NCBI GenBank assembly: GCA_013400975.1
Contig: WBMZ01000284.1
Span: 1-64,000 of the forward strand
Origin: Atrichornis clamosus
Taxonomy: Eukaryota > Chordata > Aves > Passeriformes > Menuridae
Direction: 5' to 3'
DNA: 64,000 nucleotides
The first letter of the stretch is position 1. Each line of letters starts with the position of its first letter. The position numbers were made by a program, and so were the translations under genes. The notes below the pieces were generated by a model. That model did no database searches. It saw only the letters and a list, made by a program, of their open reading frames with translations, and was not told the origin of the DNA. Positions 12,701-25,857 of the stretch are shown here, one piece after another.

Positions 12701-15700
12701 CTCATAAATGTCATCTGAAAGTAAATTTTAAGATTGCTGCTTCTAATATTCATACCAAAATAGCAAGTCTTATATTAAAGGCCACTCTCTGACATACAGA
12801 AAGAACCTCCCTGCTCCACATTTCTCACTCCAGCCTTGGCACAAAAGTACTTAAATGAACTAGGCAAGGATCAAGTTACATTTCTTGTGGAAAGGATGAT
12901 GCACATAGAGTTGGGGTTTTTTTACTTCATTTGACAGTAACCAAAATTTAAAACTATCTGCACATCTCAAAACCCATCACAGCACAGTTTTCTTCTCAAA
13001 CAAGCTGCTAGTGACCATGGTAAAAATGCTGTTGAAGGCAATTCAAGCAGACAGGACAAGAGAGCCAAGGCAAAAACATTAAGAAACCTGCCAGCATAAT
13101 AAACAGGGTCTTCTGTGTCAGTAGATCTGGGAACCTGATAGCTCACCATCCCTCTCACTCCCACATACTACTTAGCCTTAGCCATCACAGGATATGGGGC
13201 AGAAGCATTTCTTAATAACATATTTTTGGCCTTGAAAAAAGGCTCAGTTGCAACTGCCATCAGTTTTCTATCACCGTTTCCTTGAGGCAGATTTGATTAA
13301 GAGTCATGGATGCTCATAATTCGAGTTTCTGTGACTAGTTTGAGTAGTTCAGACAACGCTTTGTGCACTGGTTGTAGATTTAATACAGGCTCTGGGACAG
13401 TACCTCCTCCAGTGTGAAGCTGGCATGAGAGAAAAGGAATAAGTTTAATAGCAGTGCTGTGGCCATAACAGTGAAGAGTAGTAATAGCTTTTATTTAGTC
13501 ATCCACTGAAACTGACAAAAAAAACCCCAACCAGAAAAGCTCCAACACAAACAAACCCCCCCACACACACAATAAGAGCTCTTTTAGATATTTTAGGTAT
13601 TTAAGATATTTAGATATTTAAGATTTTAAGAGTCGAGGTAGAAGGCCATATTGCCTTCATGAAACATTACATCTTAGAAAAATCATGCATACAAGCCTTG
13701 ATCATCACACTATTCCGAGCTGAGACAAGTAAAAGATATTATTTAACATCTGCCACCCGCCTTTTTGCTTCAAATTTTCACTTCTGTCTCTCCAGCTTTG
13801 CTAAACTCTTATTCCAAGCGTACTAACGACTTTTACCAGATAAAAACATGCCACACTAAAGTAAATATAAACCACAGTAACACATTTCCACAACAAATAC
13901 TCCACCCCTGCAGCAGCCATCAAAATCCATCCATCCTACACAAACACTTTAAAATGTACTATACTTTGTGTCTTTGCCCTCTGGGAGGAACTAGGCAGCC
14001 CCTATGCAGTCAGCTAACTCATGGACATGCCTGTGAAAGACAAGAACACAACATATCACAAAAATCTACCTCTGCTCTCTATCTTCAAGAAAGACCTACA
14101 AAAGTAAAATTAAGGAAATAAGACTAGTAACTCTAGTAGATACTACATGCTCAATATTAAAAGTAATCAAGAATTTAGAGCCATCATTATGCAGCCCATT
14201 GGAATTCATCCTCTTTCCACCCTAACAGAACTTGTCCACGTAGGGACACGGGTGAGCATGTCTGCTAAGAATATGAGATCACACGTTTTTCAAGTACATG
14301 TGCAACAGGAAAGTACATATAAGAAAAAAAAAATCCCTCTACTTGTTTATCTTCTAATAGTCTGCAGGTGATATTACAGCTTTCTCCTGATAAGAAAAAA
14401 TGCAGTTCAAAAGCTGAATGTAAAGGAAACTGCTCAGTTCTACTCCACAGATTAAAAGAAAAAAGAGGATATTAAGCTGTGTAAAAGTCTTTAAAAAAAA
14501 GAAAAATCAAGAAAATTGCACTCTACTTCTGACCATTTTATAAGAAAAAAAAGAATGTATTCCTTCAGTAAGTTCTTAATTTCTAGTTATATGGTTAGAA
14601 CTACACATAGAAATAGCTAGCAATTGGGTACGGTTTTCCTCTCCCTCCTCTTCAATTGTAAGGCTAATCCTATAGCTCTTTGTTCTGGAAGTTGAGAATA
14701 CGATACAATGTGCAATTTGTGTTCACTTTTCACCTTTACTTCCCTTAAGGCATTCCTGTCTGCTACCTTCCAGACAAAAAGCTTCATTTACTGCTCTGTT
14801 CCCTGAAGCACAGGAACAGAAACCTCACCAGGTTGAAGGAGATGGAGTAATACCTGCAGCACAAGTTCAATCAGTTCTGGCAAGCCTACAGATCAGCTGA
14901 GGTGACATACACCATACACCAAAGACATCTTTCCAGACCAAGCCTCAAAGCATTGTCAGTTTTATGTGGCTGTGCACACACTGTAATATTAGTTCTGTTA
15001 TTGAGACATGTCGAAAATTTGATTAGTAGATGAATATTTGCTTTTAGTATCATTTTAGTTCCTCTAAAGTCTTATTCTGAAGGGCTTTCAGTACCTGGCA
15101 GTTATAGCAACCCTCACTGAATAACACTAGGGCACACAGACACACAAATTATCTTTCAAATACATTTGAGAAGCATCAGTAGAAGTTATATTTGCAAATA
15201 AGCATGGGAGCATTTAAGCAAATGCAGTATGCTACTTCAAAAAGTACAGACCTATCAGTAAAACCATTAAGCTCAGCACTTTTACCTTCCTTTAGCTGCA
15301 TTAGAAATGACTGCTAGATGTTGGCTGAAGCTCCTGTTAATGGATGTTGAATGCAGTGCACTTTCTCTACCTCCTGTTTTAGAAGTCTCTCATCCTATTT
15401 TGATGTACATCTTGTGCCTCCAATTGGCTGGGAGTTGCTCTCCTGTGTACCAATTAACTCATAAGCAGGTGGAGGGTTGTCTTAACCTTGGCACTGCTCC
15501 CCTCACGAGCTAGATCTGAAGCATTACAGTTCAAAAGCTGCTTTCAAACGCAGTCACACGTGTGGCAGAGAACAGGGCACAGCAGCCCACACACCTCGCC
15601 TGGTGGTGGGGCTTTTGGAGCAGCACTTCATGACACTTGGAAAACAGCTCCTAGAACACCAGGTGCTTATCTCCAGCTGCTGCAGCTCTTCACTGTGGTG

Positions 15701-15959
15701 CCTCAGACAGGTGTAGGCGTTGGTTCATGAGGTCAGCAAACAGATTTTTTGCTGAAGGCAAATACATGAAAAACCTATAGGAGAACCCAGCTGTTCTAAC
15801 TAGATGAGATAATCTGTGAGGAAGAACAGCACACTTTTCCTCAGCCTCTCATTGCTCCCTGGCTGCAGGACTCCTCTGGCATCACACCACAGGCTGCTGG
15901 GAAGCCTTGCACATATGAGGTTATGATAAATCAGGCTAGGCCACCAAGGGTATCCCAAA
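9783..15959. other. Unassigned AT-rich intergenic DNA
   Basis: No gene or named repeat was recognised. Minor items are a T-run near 9959-9969, a low-complexity TTTAGATAT-rich patch at 13585-13632 and short A-runs. The 118-codon frame at 13765-14121 has a pyrimidine-rich tract and CAG near its start, but it shows no family motif and no convincing donor. Confidence 0.6.
12232..12273 (+). repeat. Short direct duplication, period 23
   Basis: The 19-base string AAACATATTGAGAATTACA occurs at 12232-12250 and again at 12255-12273. It is identical in both places, separated by TAGA. This is a small recent local duplication. Confidence 0.85.
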
Positions 15960-16290
15960 GTAAAAGAGAAGAGTACTCACTGATCAAGGCCCAGCTGCAA
16001 GGGTATCCAAGAAGAGAAGGTCCAGCAGCAGTTAAGTCCAGCCAAGAATCTAGATCATAAAAAATTTCCTAGTAATAAGGCAGATCTGATGCCAGGCAGG
16101 AAACCAGTCTACAGGTCAGCATTAGGATCAGATCTAGTAATTACTAAGCTGGCCCCAAATATTAGCAAGGTAAAGCCAAGAGTTCAAGTACAGAGGTTGA
16201 AGTCTAGATCAAGAAACTACATCAGCACAGAGCTGAAGAGCAGCATTCCTCCCACAAAGCTTAAAGAGGAAGCAAGAGCCTAGAGCTGGG
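15960..16290 (+). repeat. Purine-rich degenerate internal repeat, unknown family
   Basis: This stretch is built of loosely recurring words such as AGGTCCAG, AAGTCCAGCC, AGATCTGATGCCAGG, CAGATCTAG, CCAAGAGTTCAAG and AAGTCTAGATCAAG. Similar 'gtccaag/gccaaag' arrays occur in old amniote interspersed repeats and LTRs, but I cannot name the family. A 64-codon open frame (16089-16283) is rich in K, R and S and is most simply a by-product of the composition. Confidence 0.35.
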
Positions 16291-19200
16291 TTTAAATATA
16301 AGGTATGGGTGGAGGCCCCTGGTGAGGCTCTTTAGGGTCACTAAGGCTTATTAGTGATCCCAGGGCGTTAGCACTGCACATCTGCTGCCATTCCTTCCTC
16401 AGGGTGCATTAACTGGGTGGGTGCGATTGAAGTGTTCTCATGGTTTTTCTATTCACCCTGAGAGATGGTTGTCTTCTTCCTCAGCCATCCCCAACACCAG
16501 CAAAGACCTGTACCACTAATGACCTGTGCATAAGACATGAGAAAATACAACCACTTTATTTCTTTGTGCTCCAGTGCATCCTTTTGGAGACTTTATGATT
16601 CCATTCCCCTTCTGGAAGACCTTGGCAAACTAATTACATAAATACAACCCCCAGCAATGCACACACCATACTAAATGGTTTGCTTGCATCAGGCTCTGAA
16701 GTATTTATTTCCCATTCATTTCACCTTTTGACAAGTTTAGATATTGACTTTCCATTCAGATCTGAGTGGGAATCCAAGACAGGAAATATGCCCTGGTCTC
16801 ACAAAATACCAACAGAGCCAGCTGTGCATCCTCTTGTGCTACTACTTCTTCCATTGAATTTACCAAGCACTGAATCACCTTACTCAGTGCTTTGTGCCAG
16901 CCCTTAAACCAGATGGAGCTCCTTCTTCAGGAGCGCCAGGCCTTGGGTGCTGCTCCATGAGCACACTACCTTATTATCTTTGAGAGGGAGTGAGGAAGGA
17001 AGAGAAATAGACAATAACAACTGGATGTCAGAGCTGAAGGAAAGATTGGGATGTGGCAACCAGTTTGATGTTTGTTCTGAGTTATTGCAGAATTTGTTCA
17101 GTCTATATTAAAATTTCATAAGCAACAAGGATAATAAATCAGCTACAGATAATGGAAAACTTATATTTACTCTTGAAAGAATTGGTGTTCCTTGCGGTAA
17201 CTTTTCTCCCCACAGATGTTAAGATATTTTACATCAAGCTTGACAAAGAAAATACTGTCACTTCCATGGGCAAAACAGATATAGAAGAAACAAGTAAAAA
17301 GTAATACAAATGTTTCAAATATAAATACTACTGAAGAATATCTGGAACAGGATGCATATGAATTAAGCAAATAAACACACGACAATTATACTTTCCTGAG
17401 AAAATTTGGCTTGGTTTGTGGGTTTTTTTTGGTGGTAGTCCTTCTCCAGTTGAATTAATCCCTTTAGGATTTTTTCACTTTAACTCAATCTAATTGGTAT
17501 TGAAAGGGTTTGGCTGGCTATGTTTACTGTAATTATTCCTTTCAAGGAAAATTAAAACAATTGTTCAATCATCAGTGTAATGGTAAATCTTGCCCTGCTC
17601 GCAGCTTTCATGCCTAAGATCCTTAAAATATAAGAGTTCCATTTCATTGAGGACTAAGTTGAAGTAATATATTCTTCTTATATTTTATCTTCCAGATGTA
17701 TGTGATGTTTCACCACACATCTCATATTTTTTATCTCATAGATAGGAGATATGCTAATGAAACATATGCTATTGCAAATAAGAATTTTGAGGGAAAAGCT
17801 TCTGTGTTATTATGTCGCTTAAATTTGATAAAGAAATGACAAATCCCTCACCAGAATTTTGAGCCTATCCCAACACAGGTAAAATTTTCAGTTCTCTCCC
17901 TGCTCTGCTCTAGATTGCTTCACTGTTTGTAGAAATGAATTACATATTGCACACACACACGGATAATCAGGTAGTGACAAATATCTTGTCCTGTCTTACG
18001 GTGGTCCCATTTTTTCTAGCCTATTGTCACTGTAAGTTTTGATTTTTGTTTTCCTTTTTCCTTGTGCACATTTCTCAGATATTTTTGAGGAAATCAGCTG
18101 GCCAATATTAGCAATTAGTGTATAGTGAGGCAGAGGCTAATTGCACTGATTAGCTGCTGGATGGCTAAGAAGGGAGGTTAAGAGACTAAGGCCAATTAAA
18201 AAAGAAAAGGAGAGATACAAGTCTCTCAGCGTGGTAAAAAAGAGGAAATGCATATGCATGCAGTGTTGCAGATATTGAAGCCAGATGCTTAGTTTTGTGT
18301 TTTGATTTTGGGTAGCAGGTTTGAGGTGTTTTGGGGGTTTTCTGCCTGTTTTACAAAACGTGTCTCAAAAAGTAAAAGTGATATGCTGATCATGCTGACC
18401 AGCTAGGAGCTGCATCTTCTTGCACTGTGAAAAATCAATCACACTTAGTTTTCAGAGATAAGGCTACAAGACTGTGGGGAGACTGTTTCAATACAGCTCT
18501 GCCCGTGTGTCTTAAGGCCACTCTAAGCAACACAGTCTTGGCCTGCACATGGTAAAAAGCAACTAAATATCTTTGTGAGTTATAAGAATTTATTAATTCA
18601 CTACTGGCTCTCTACATGCAAGCAGAGTGCCTCAGTGAAAAGACAACAGCTAGAAGAAAAATGGTGGTAATAGTTTTCAGTTAACTCAGGCAAATGAGGC
18701 TAATTTGGGAAGGATGTTACTACTCATAAAAGTGAAATAGTTCAGAGAGAAGTTTTAAACAAACAGAAGGTGAAAATCCAGAAGAGTTTGTGATTGATTT
18801 AAGGTTAAAGAGCTAATCTTGCAATTGCAGTTAGCAGTCATGGTAATTGAGCCCATGATAAGAGACCAGATGGTGATTACAATTGGGAGAAAACACCCAG
18901 AGAAACTAATCACTAGAACTTTGGGATTAACATGTAACTTAAAACAATAATAACGAGAAAGAAATAAAGAAAAATGTAAATATCTTAAACAAAGACATTT
19001 ATTTACCTTGAGCTGATGCTGGGGAATATCCAACATGTTGGATGCTAAAGCCAATGCAGAGAATATAAAAATGACAGAAATAGAAAGGTATGATCAGCTT
19101 AAAGTAAGAATTCAGAAACTTGGCACAAAGACCTCCACACAATATTCTCATAAAATAGTAAATCAAAAGTCCCATAAACCTGGAAACAATATAAACAATA

Positions 19201-20239
19201 AGTCTCCTACAAATCTTTCAAGCAAGGAAGTGTCACAGTCCTGTTGAAATGACGAGGTCAAACCCAGAGACCACTGACTTACATCTCAGAGGTTGAATAG
19301 CAGACGTACACTCAAGTACAGACAGTGAGTGGGACTTTGTCCACAAGTAAAATTTTATCATTACATAAAGCTCAGATGAACTGAAACAACTATAAACAAT
19401 TTAATATCTTTGTCAAAATGGGCTTGGCAAATAGTCTACTTCCCTAAAATAGGAGGATGATTTTTTTCCATTTGCAATGTATGAGTTATAAAAGTCATGC
19501 CAACTTGAAAAAGATTTAATAGTTAGAGGCACAAAGAATCCACCTTTGACAAAAATCTATGGAGCTGAGTTTAAACCTGCAGTACATACAAGTCAATGGC
19601 CATTTCTTTTCTCTCAGTTCAATTTTAAAAGGAGTATGAACTGCCAAGTCATGTTCCAAAGCTGAAGGTACTTACAGAAAAAAATATTACCGATATTATA
19701 ATCATATTTTGATCAAAAAAATCAAAATGAATAATGGAGATGCTAACCTTCCTAAAAGAGAGACATGGAACAAGGTGTTTTGCAAGGTCAACAAATTGAA
19801 TCCTTCATGGCAGCAGGGTAATAACTGATGTCCTGGAGCAAAGCAGACACAGCTTGAAAAATAGAAAAACAATTGTCCTATACAATAATTCTCATTTCCA
19901 ATTCAGCCCCTCTAAAAGATTATACGAATAAAGAGTTTCTTGCCAACTTCTATTTTCATTAAACCCAGTTAGTGGTATTCATATAATTTAATTTTAGCTA
20001 TCCTAAAGTGAGTACCTGGTCTAAGTTACTTACTTAGGTTCACTCTCAAGTAAGTGAAGTACTTTGAGAGGATTCATCATTTTTATGTCATTCTAGGATA
20101 GTTATCTAAGGTAGTAGCATTAATTGCTCTCTGGAGCAATTGATCTTCATTTTACCTCTATTGACAACAGACAGAGTCTAAACATTTACATTTGATGACA
20201 TGCTTCATTTTTATGTGTTTAAAATTAGATAGGAAAACT
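16291..20239. other. Unassigned AT-rich intergenic DNA
   Basis: No coding region or nameable repeat is visible. The part at 18090-18260 contains paired homeodomain-type sites and a perfect ATGCATATGCAT palindrome. No Gypsy gag, protease or reverse transcriptase frame could be read in the 3-4 kb upstream of the integrase relic at 20240. Confidence 0.55.
18111..18259. promoter_or_regulatory. Candidate cis-regulatory patch with inverted homeodomain sites
   Basis: GCAATTAG at 18111-18118 and its exact reverse complement CTAATTGC at 18137-18144 are separated by 18 bases. ATGATTAG-like and TTAGCTG words lie nearby, and the perfect palindrome ATGCATATGCAT (octamer-like) is at 18248-18259. This spacing and motif density would suit an enhancer. 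Such words also occur by chance in AT-rich DNA, so function is only a guess. Confidence 0.2.
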
Positions 20240-20705
20240 CCCACTTTTTATGCCTCAAAAAATAATCTCTGATCATGTGCCCCAGTTTAATGGACAGGAG
20301 TTGGAGCAGTTTTCACTGCAGTGTAAGTTAAAAGACAGCACCTTTGTCCCTTTTACCCCCTACTACTCCTATTATACTCAGGAAAATCACATCAAAATAC
20401 TGAAATATGCATTAAATAGGAACTACAGATTCAGTTTCTGACCTCTGTTTAGCGCTAATGAATTGCAGGATGGCACCAAAGAGCACAGATCTGCACATAC
20501 CAGCTTGGATTGGCTTCTGTTCAACAGGGAGCTGTGAACAGGAGCTCTCCAAGAAGGACAAGCCAAGGAACCAAGAGATGAGTGGAGTCATAACTAGGAA
20601 TGCCACAGACAGCAACAGCTGTAACAGGTTGCCACTCCACCTAGATCCAAAGGAATAGGTGAGGCTTGCAATAAATTGTGCAATAAAGTACAATGGTGTA
20701 ATATA
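20240..20705 (+). pseudogene. Ty3/Gypsy-like retrotransposon integrase remnant
   Basis: The frame starting near 20235 reads PQKIISDHVPQFNGQELEQF, close to the Gypsy integrase core block 'P..IISDNGPQF...EF..F'. The D of ISD and the E of TQEN lie 37 residues apart, near the DDE-family D-35-E spacing. The normal PYHPQSNG-type block is eroded to TPYYSYYTQ. After a stop following NRNYRFSF (20439-20441), a second segment in another frame (about 20441-20660) matches the C-terminal part: ALMNCRMAPKST resembles 'SPAQLLMGRR...', and NRLPLHLDPKE then VRLAIN after one stop resembles 'LPPLKPGE.VR'. A stop also lies just upstream, at about codon -8. I see no reverse transcriptase, gag or paired LTRs. It could also derive from a captured integrase-type gene, but the stops and frame change argue for a dead fragment. 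Confidence 0.6.
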
Positions 20706-23700
20706 AAATGAAGACAAAAAGAATGCAGTCAGTCATCTTATGGGAGGGGACACCTGAAACTGGAAATTCAACTGCCAAGGTAAGACAGAACTAGAATAAA
20801 TGGGTTTACAGCCTCACAGAGAGTGATACACTGACTCAGGAGAGATTTCCAGGCCCCTGTTACAGCCCTGGGTCTTTAAAAGCCTAACTGGATGACATTA
20901 ATCAGGTGTCTTTTAAATTAAGGGAAATTGTTAATTGATGTGATTTTTAATAGTAGCTGTGAAAAGGGAAAGTAGGGAACACGGCCTTTTCAAGGCACTA
21001 GAAAGACTCAACTACCATATCACACAGATATTTCCACCAAGCACTGCTTCCCAGGAGGGCTCAAGTGAAGCAGAGCCCTGTAGGCTCTTTGGCTCCAAGT
21101 ATTGAAAGGTTTAATTTACATACAGCTGTGTAGGAAGCTCACCTGTTATGAACACCAGCAAAATTAAAATGGGTGAGCAGCTGCTATCATAAGTTTTATC
21201 ATCCCCTGACCAGCACTCTCCCTGATGACTTTACTCATATAAAAAAAGTTACTCTACCCACAAGAGTCTCACAGTGTTGAAGGACATTTTAAAAATAACT
21301 CACTCAGTAGTTAGACCTTTAGCCTCTAACATTGCTTTATTAAATCACAAAACACGATATATTCAGATAACATTAGGGTTCTGACCTTGGATGCACAAAA
21401 AGTAAGGAAATTCAGAGGAAAGTTTGAACCGCTCTCTGTATCTAACATCAGACTTTTGCCTACTGTTTGCATTGAGGGCTTGTGGCACCTACTGTAGCTA
21501 CGAACGATCTCCTGGTGGTTTGGTGACCCTTTCAATTTGTAGGTACAATAGCTTAAGGATAGGACTTTAAACTGGACATGAATTACCTGGTGCTTTAAGG
21601 TTGAATTTAGATCTTTAGCCAAGCTTGGAGGGTTTTTTGAGTTCACATGTTCCTGTGTTTTAAAGGTATCAAGACAGAGCGAAGAAAGACCCCTTATCGA
21701 CGGCCTGCTGTGGTGGTTAATGCAAAAATATGAAGTCTTTACAACCAAGCTGTATGAAGACTGAAAAAGTTTCCTCCTGCCTGAGAGTCAGCAAGAGAAA
21801 ATTCAGGATAGAAGAAGGGATTTTTTCTTCGTACTTTAAAAAGAATTCCAAAATTGGGGGTTAATGTAAAATTATGGTTTAATCAACCTCTCCATTATTC
21901 TCTAATGAACTAAATGTAGAAACTCATAATTAGATATATTTTCTTTCACAAAACTTCCTTGGGGGAGTTAGGAAGGGGTTAATTCCCTAATTAAAAAAAA
22001 AAATTACAACCACATTAACAATTATTCTCCCTCAGGTAAAACTGTAATAGCAAATCCTATCTTGTGAATAAGCTGTTGCAGTGAATTCATAATTTCTTCT
22101 ACAAAATTACAGATATGCAAACAGAAAATGAAAGTAATAAAAAACCCCCAAACACCTGTTTCCCAAAATAAAAATAAATGCAGATTAACATAGGATAGCA
22201 AATAAGTCTCTTACACAGTCAGGAAGCTCTACTTGTGAAGCCTTCTTTCCCTCGGATGTGTAATCTCAATACCATCATTTTCCTTACCCCTGATTCCCTC
22301 CACCACGAGAATCTCTGTTTCTTTCAGCCCATCATCCCTGTCTGAGCTCCCACCATGCTTCTCTCAGCTGCTTCCCAACGAAGAGAGTGTGGAGAGATGA
22401 ATGCACACATCTAGGGGAGCCTCATGGCTTCCTTTCTGGACAGGGAGCCTGAGGATCCCACAGACTCCATATGGCCCCCAGCTCGTGCAACCTGTGGTCC
22501 TTTGCAGTCTCTACCTGTCTGATAAATTCAACCGGAATTGAGCTAGAGGTGGCGACTTGAGAGTGGGAGAATGGCTGACTGATATGCCCACAGACAGTAA
22601 TTTGCTGATCTTTACTGACTTAAGAAAACCAGATATTTAAGAAGGCCTCTGAAAGAGGAAATCATCGCCTAATATCAGCTCCACACTTACTCAACTTCAT
22701 GTTACTTCACAAGCCATGTAGGTGTAACCTTCCCTCCCAACGTGCCTTCACATCTGGGGCCCTGCCGTCCCACCCAGCCCTGCCGCTGCCCCACACTCAC
22801 GTGGGTGATAAACTGCATCCCCCCAGATGAAGAGGGAGCTTTGCTTCCCAAGCGGACCCCTTGGAGCAAGCCTGGGGAAAGCTGCCCAGTGCCACAGCTC
22901 ACACCAGTGAGGACACATGGAACACATCACTCAGTGATGAGCTGCACACCTTTAAAGGATGATGCTTTAACCCTTGTTCATTTCCTAACCAATGCTGGTC
23001 TCATTAGTTCCACATAATATCTAGTTTATAATTGCATTGTTACATAAAAATGCTAGTCAGATGCCATAGATTTTGTTTTAATTTTCTATCACAGGGTAAT
23101 ATATTAAAATGAAACAAAAGTAGGGGAAAAAAAAGAAAAAGAAAACTTTAGGGATCATGCAGAAATATAAGTGCTAACTAAATTGTATTTTCAGCATAAG
23201 AACTTTGATACTTTCCTACTAACTACAACAGGGAATGCTAGGCTTGTACCTGTACTTTTAATTCAGACTTCTGCATACAGGTACTTCAAGATTTCAATTT
23301 TATGCTGTGCATTATCTAACGTCTGTCTGGGATATTTGGAAATGTGTTTCTAATTGCTTTCTCCATGCAAAAGAGATGCCATAGATTACCAACAACAGAC
23401 CTATTAATCATCAATCTAAGTGCAGCTAGGCTTACACATACAATATTTATAAGTGTTTATATACCTCTGGCTAATGCTCACAATCAATGAGTGCTTGACA
23501 AGGCATGCTAGAGAGTTATCAAATGGCTGTATCTTTTCATGAGATTTAGTCTGTAGTTGACCTTTTTTAGAGATTATATTTGTGATAAAAAGACCTTGTT
23601 TTGTATAAAGGAAATTATTTTTAAAACACTTTCTGTGGAGCTGAAAAACTTGACTGACTGCATACTTCTTGTAGACCTGGGGGACAGTTTATTACTGCCT

Positions 23701-25857
23701 GTGTGGTCTTTCAGATCATCATCAACTACTTAATGAGCAAATATGATTTCTCTCTTGCCTTTGTAGTTTCTAAAGGTGTAACTATGAAATGGGCCTTATG
23801 TGAGCTATGAGGGGTATGCCGGGGGGGGGAAATCCAGTTACTATATTAGTTTAATTGTATCTCCTCACACCCTATGAATCCAAGTTGGAGTCTAATCAGT
23901 TTGCAAATAAAGTCTATTCACATTTTACTTATTTCTGGTTGTTGGAAAAAGCATATTTACATTCTAAAGAGCACATTCATCAGCTTCTGGTCAAACAACA
24001 TCTAAGCATTCACTTTTTCCTTTCGCAGTCAGGCTCAAAAAAATGTAATTCAGTAATGAGAACTACAGAGTCCTCTTTCATTTCCTTTGAGCTCTTATGT
24101 TAAAAAACAGAGGCAGTCAAACGATTTTTTTCATTTATTTATTTATTTTGCATATAAATTATGTGATGATATTCATCCCTTTTTTTTCTCCCTCTTTGTA
24201 AATAGTTTGCAAACCAATCCAAATGCTGTGTCTGTATATCTTATTTACAGGCATTTCCACAAACTTATTCCAGTCTTTGAAACATTTGCTACCTCTTTGC
24301 TTTGAATATGTGTCATTTGGTCTTCTTGGTGAGGAATCAGTCACATGATAGATACCAGAAACATTGAATTAATCCAGAAGTCATTTTGCTTTCAAGCAGA
24401 GCAATTCCCCAGCCATTCATATAAAACAAAACCTAGGTGGAGGGTCATAAATATTTGAGGGAAAAACAAAGTGCAGCTATTTGGAATTCTGCGTAAAATA
24501 CCCCACACTTGACCTCACTGTCTTACTTTTCTTTCTTCAGTTGTTCCCCTTGCCATCATTTTTAAGCAGAAGTACCAAGGCCGTTACATCCCTGACCCTG
24601 CCATCCATCTGGACTCCTGAAGCAGAGGGCTCTGCACCTGGCATTCCACAGTCACAGCAGTGCTCCATGGATTGTTCAGTCCTGTTTTTCTGCAGCTACT
24701 CACCAAAAATATATAAAAAACAGCTTACATCTGTGAAGGTGGCAATGGGCAGCTGTGGATATCTCATGAAGAAAAAAGGAATATTTTTGGAGATTACTAA
24801 GCCACAGTTGAAATCTTTGAAACTCTGTACAATGTGTTAGGTTTGTGTGTTGGATAAAAAATTGCATATCTATGGCATTTACAGCTCAATTGAACCTAAA
24901 TCCTGCTGGCTTTCTGCTGCCAGAAGACTGAGCTTTGGGATGTTTTTTTCCTTCTTCCTCTGGTCCATCTCAGAAAAAGTTGGTGGGACTTAACTGAATT
25001 GATCCTCTCTGTCTTCAACCATCCAGTGACAACAAAATTGTAATTACAAGAGGCTGATGTTCAGCAGCAAGCTGTGCTTCAGTTGTGCATTTCTTTTTGA
25101 TCCCAAGGTAACCCATGGCAGTGGCAGGTAAAATGATTTTTTCAAGCATAAGCAGAAAAGCCCCTAAGGAAAAATTATGCTGTATAATCATGAGAGGAAA
25201 TGCAGCACATTTTATTGAGGACACCATCCCTCTACTCAGTGCAGACACAAATGCCCCTCTCAAAGGAAATTTAACCAATGTTTTCAAGCATTCTGCTCCC
25301 TCACATCCAAATCTGAAGCAATTTACAAGACTTCAGAGTCTTAGTATTGAAGAACACATGCCTGGAAAACAGCGATAGGTTTCTCCACATGAATATGTAT
25401 TTATGTGCTCCAGAGGCGTATGCAACCAAGCCCAGGCACATCCCTCCAGTAGCCCCTAAAGGATCACCAAGGTGTTGCTGCTGGTGTGCCATGGGCTCCA
25501 TAGGTTAAACAGCTAGGAAAGATGATCTGTGTGCACAGAAAACCAGCAGGCAGACAGCTGTGATTTTAAGCTCCTACTTAAACACAATATTAAACACATA
25601 CTTGGCATTAAGAAATTAAATGAACAGAGTTACTCATTTGCTTAAAGTGTCACCTGAAGGGCCCAGCACTGTCCCCAGGGGAGTCTGTCGCCATCCCACC
25701 ATTGCTCCTCCAGCTGCACTGCAAAGGCGGGACCCCCAGTGCTGATCCTCACAGAAAACCCAGTTTTGCAGGAAATGTAACCTCCGAGTGTCATCCCCAG
25801 CCATCGTGAGCGCTTCACACTGCACATGCTCATGTTACAGGGACATGTTTACACAAA
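20706..25857. other. Unassigned intergenic DNA
   Basis: Nothing nameable was found. The 140-codon minus frame at 21326-21748 and the 119-codon plus frame at 24481-24840 have no domain signature. The latter contains a pyrimidine tract and CAG at about 24530-24540, like a splice acceptor, but no clean donor in frame. A 9-G run sits at 23821-23829, and a GC-richer patch at 22730-22900 opens frames on both strands. Confidence 0.55.

Noticed and set aside
13765..14121. 118-codon frame near an acceptor-like tract
   Set aside because: No recognised domain, no donor of good quality, and a length expected by chance.
21326..21748. 140-codon minus-strand frame
   Set aside because: No family motif, no splice boundaries and ordinary non-coding composition.
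24481..24840. 119-codon frame with a pyrimidine tract and CAG inside
   Set aside because: Acceptor-like sequence is present, but no in-frame donor and no recognisable protein.
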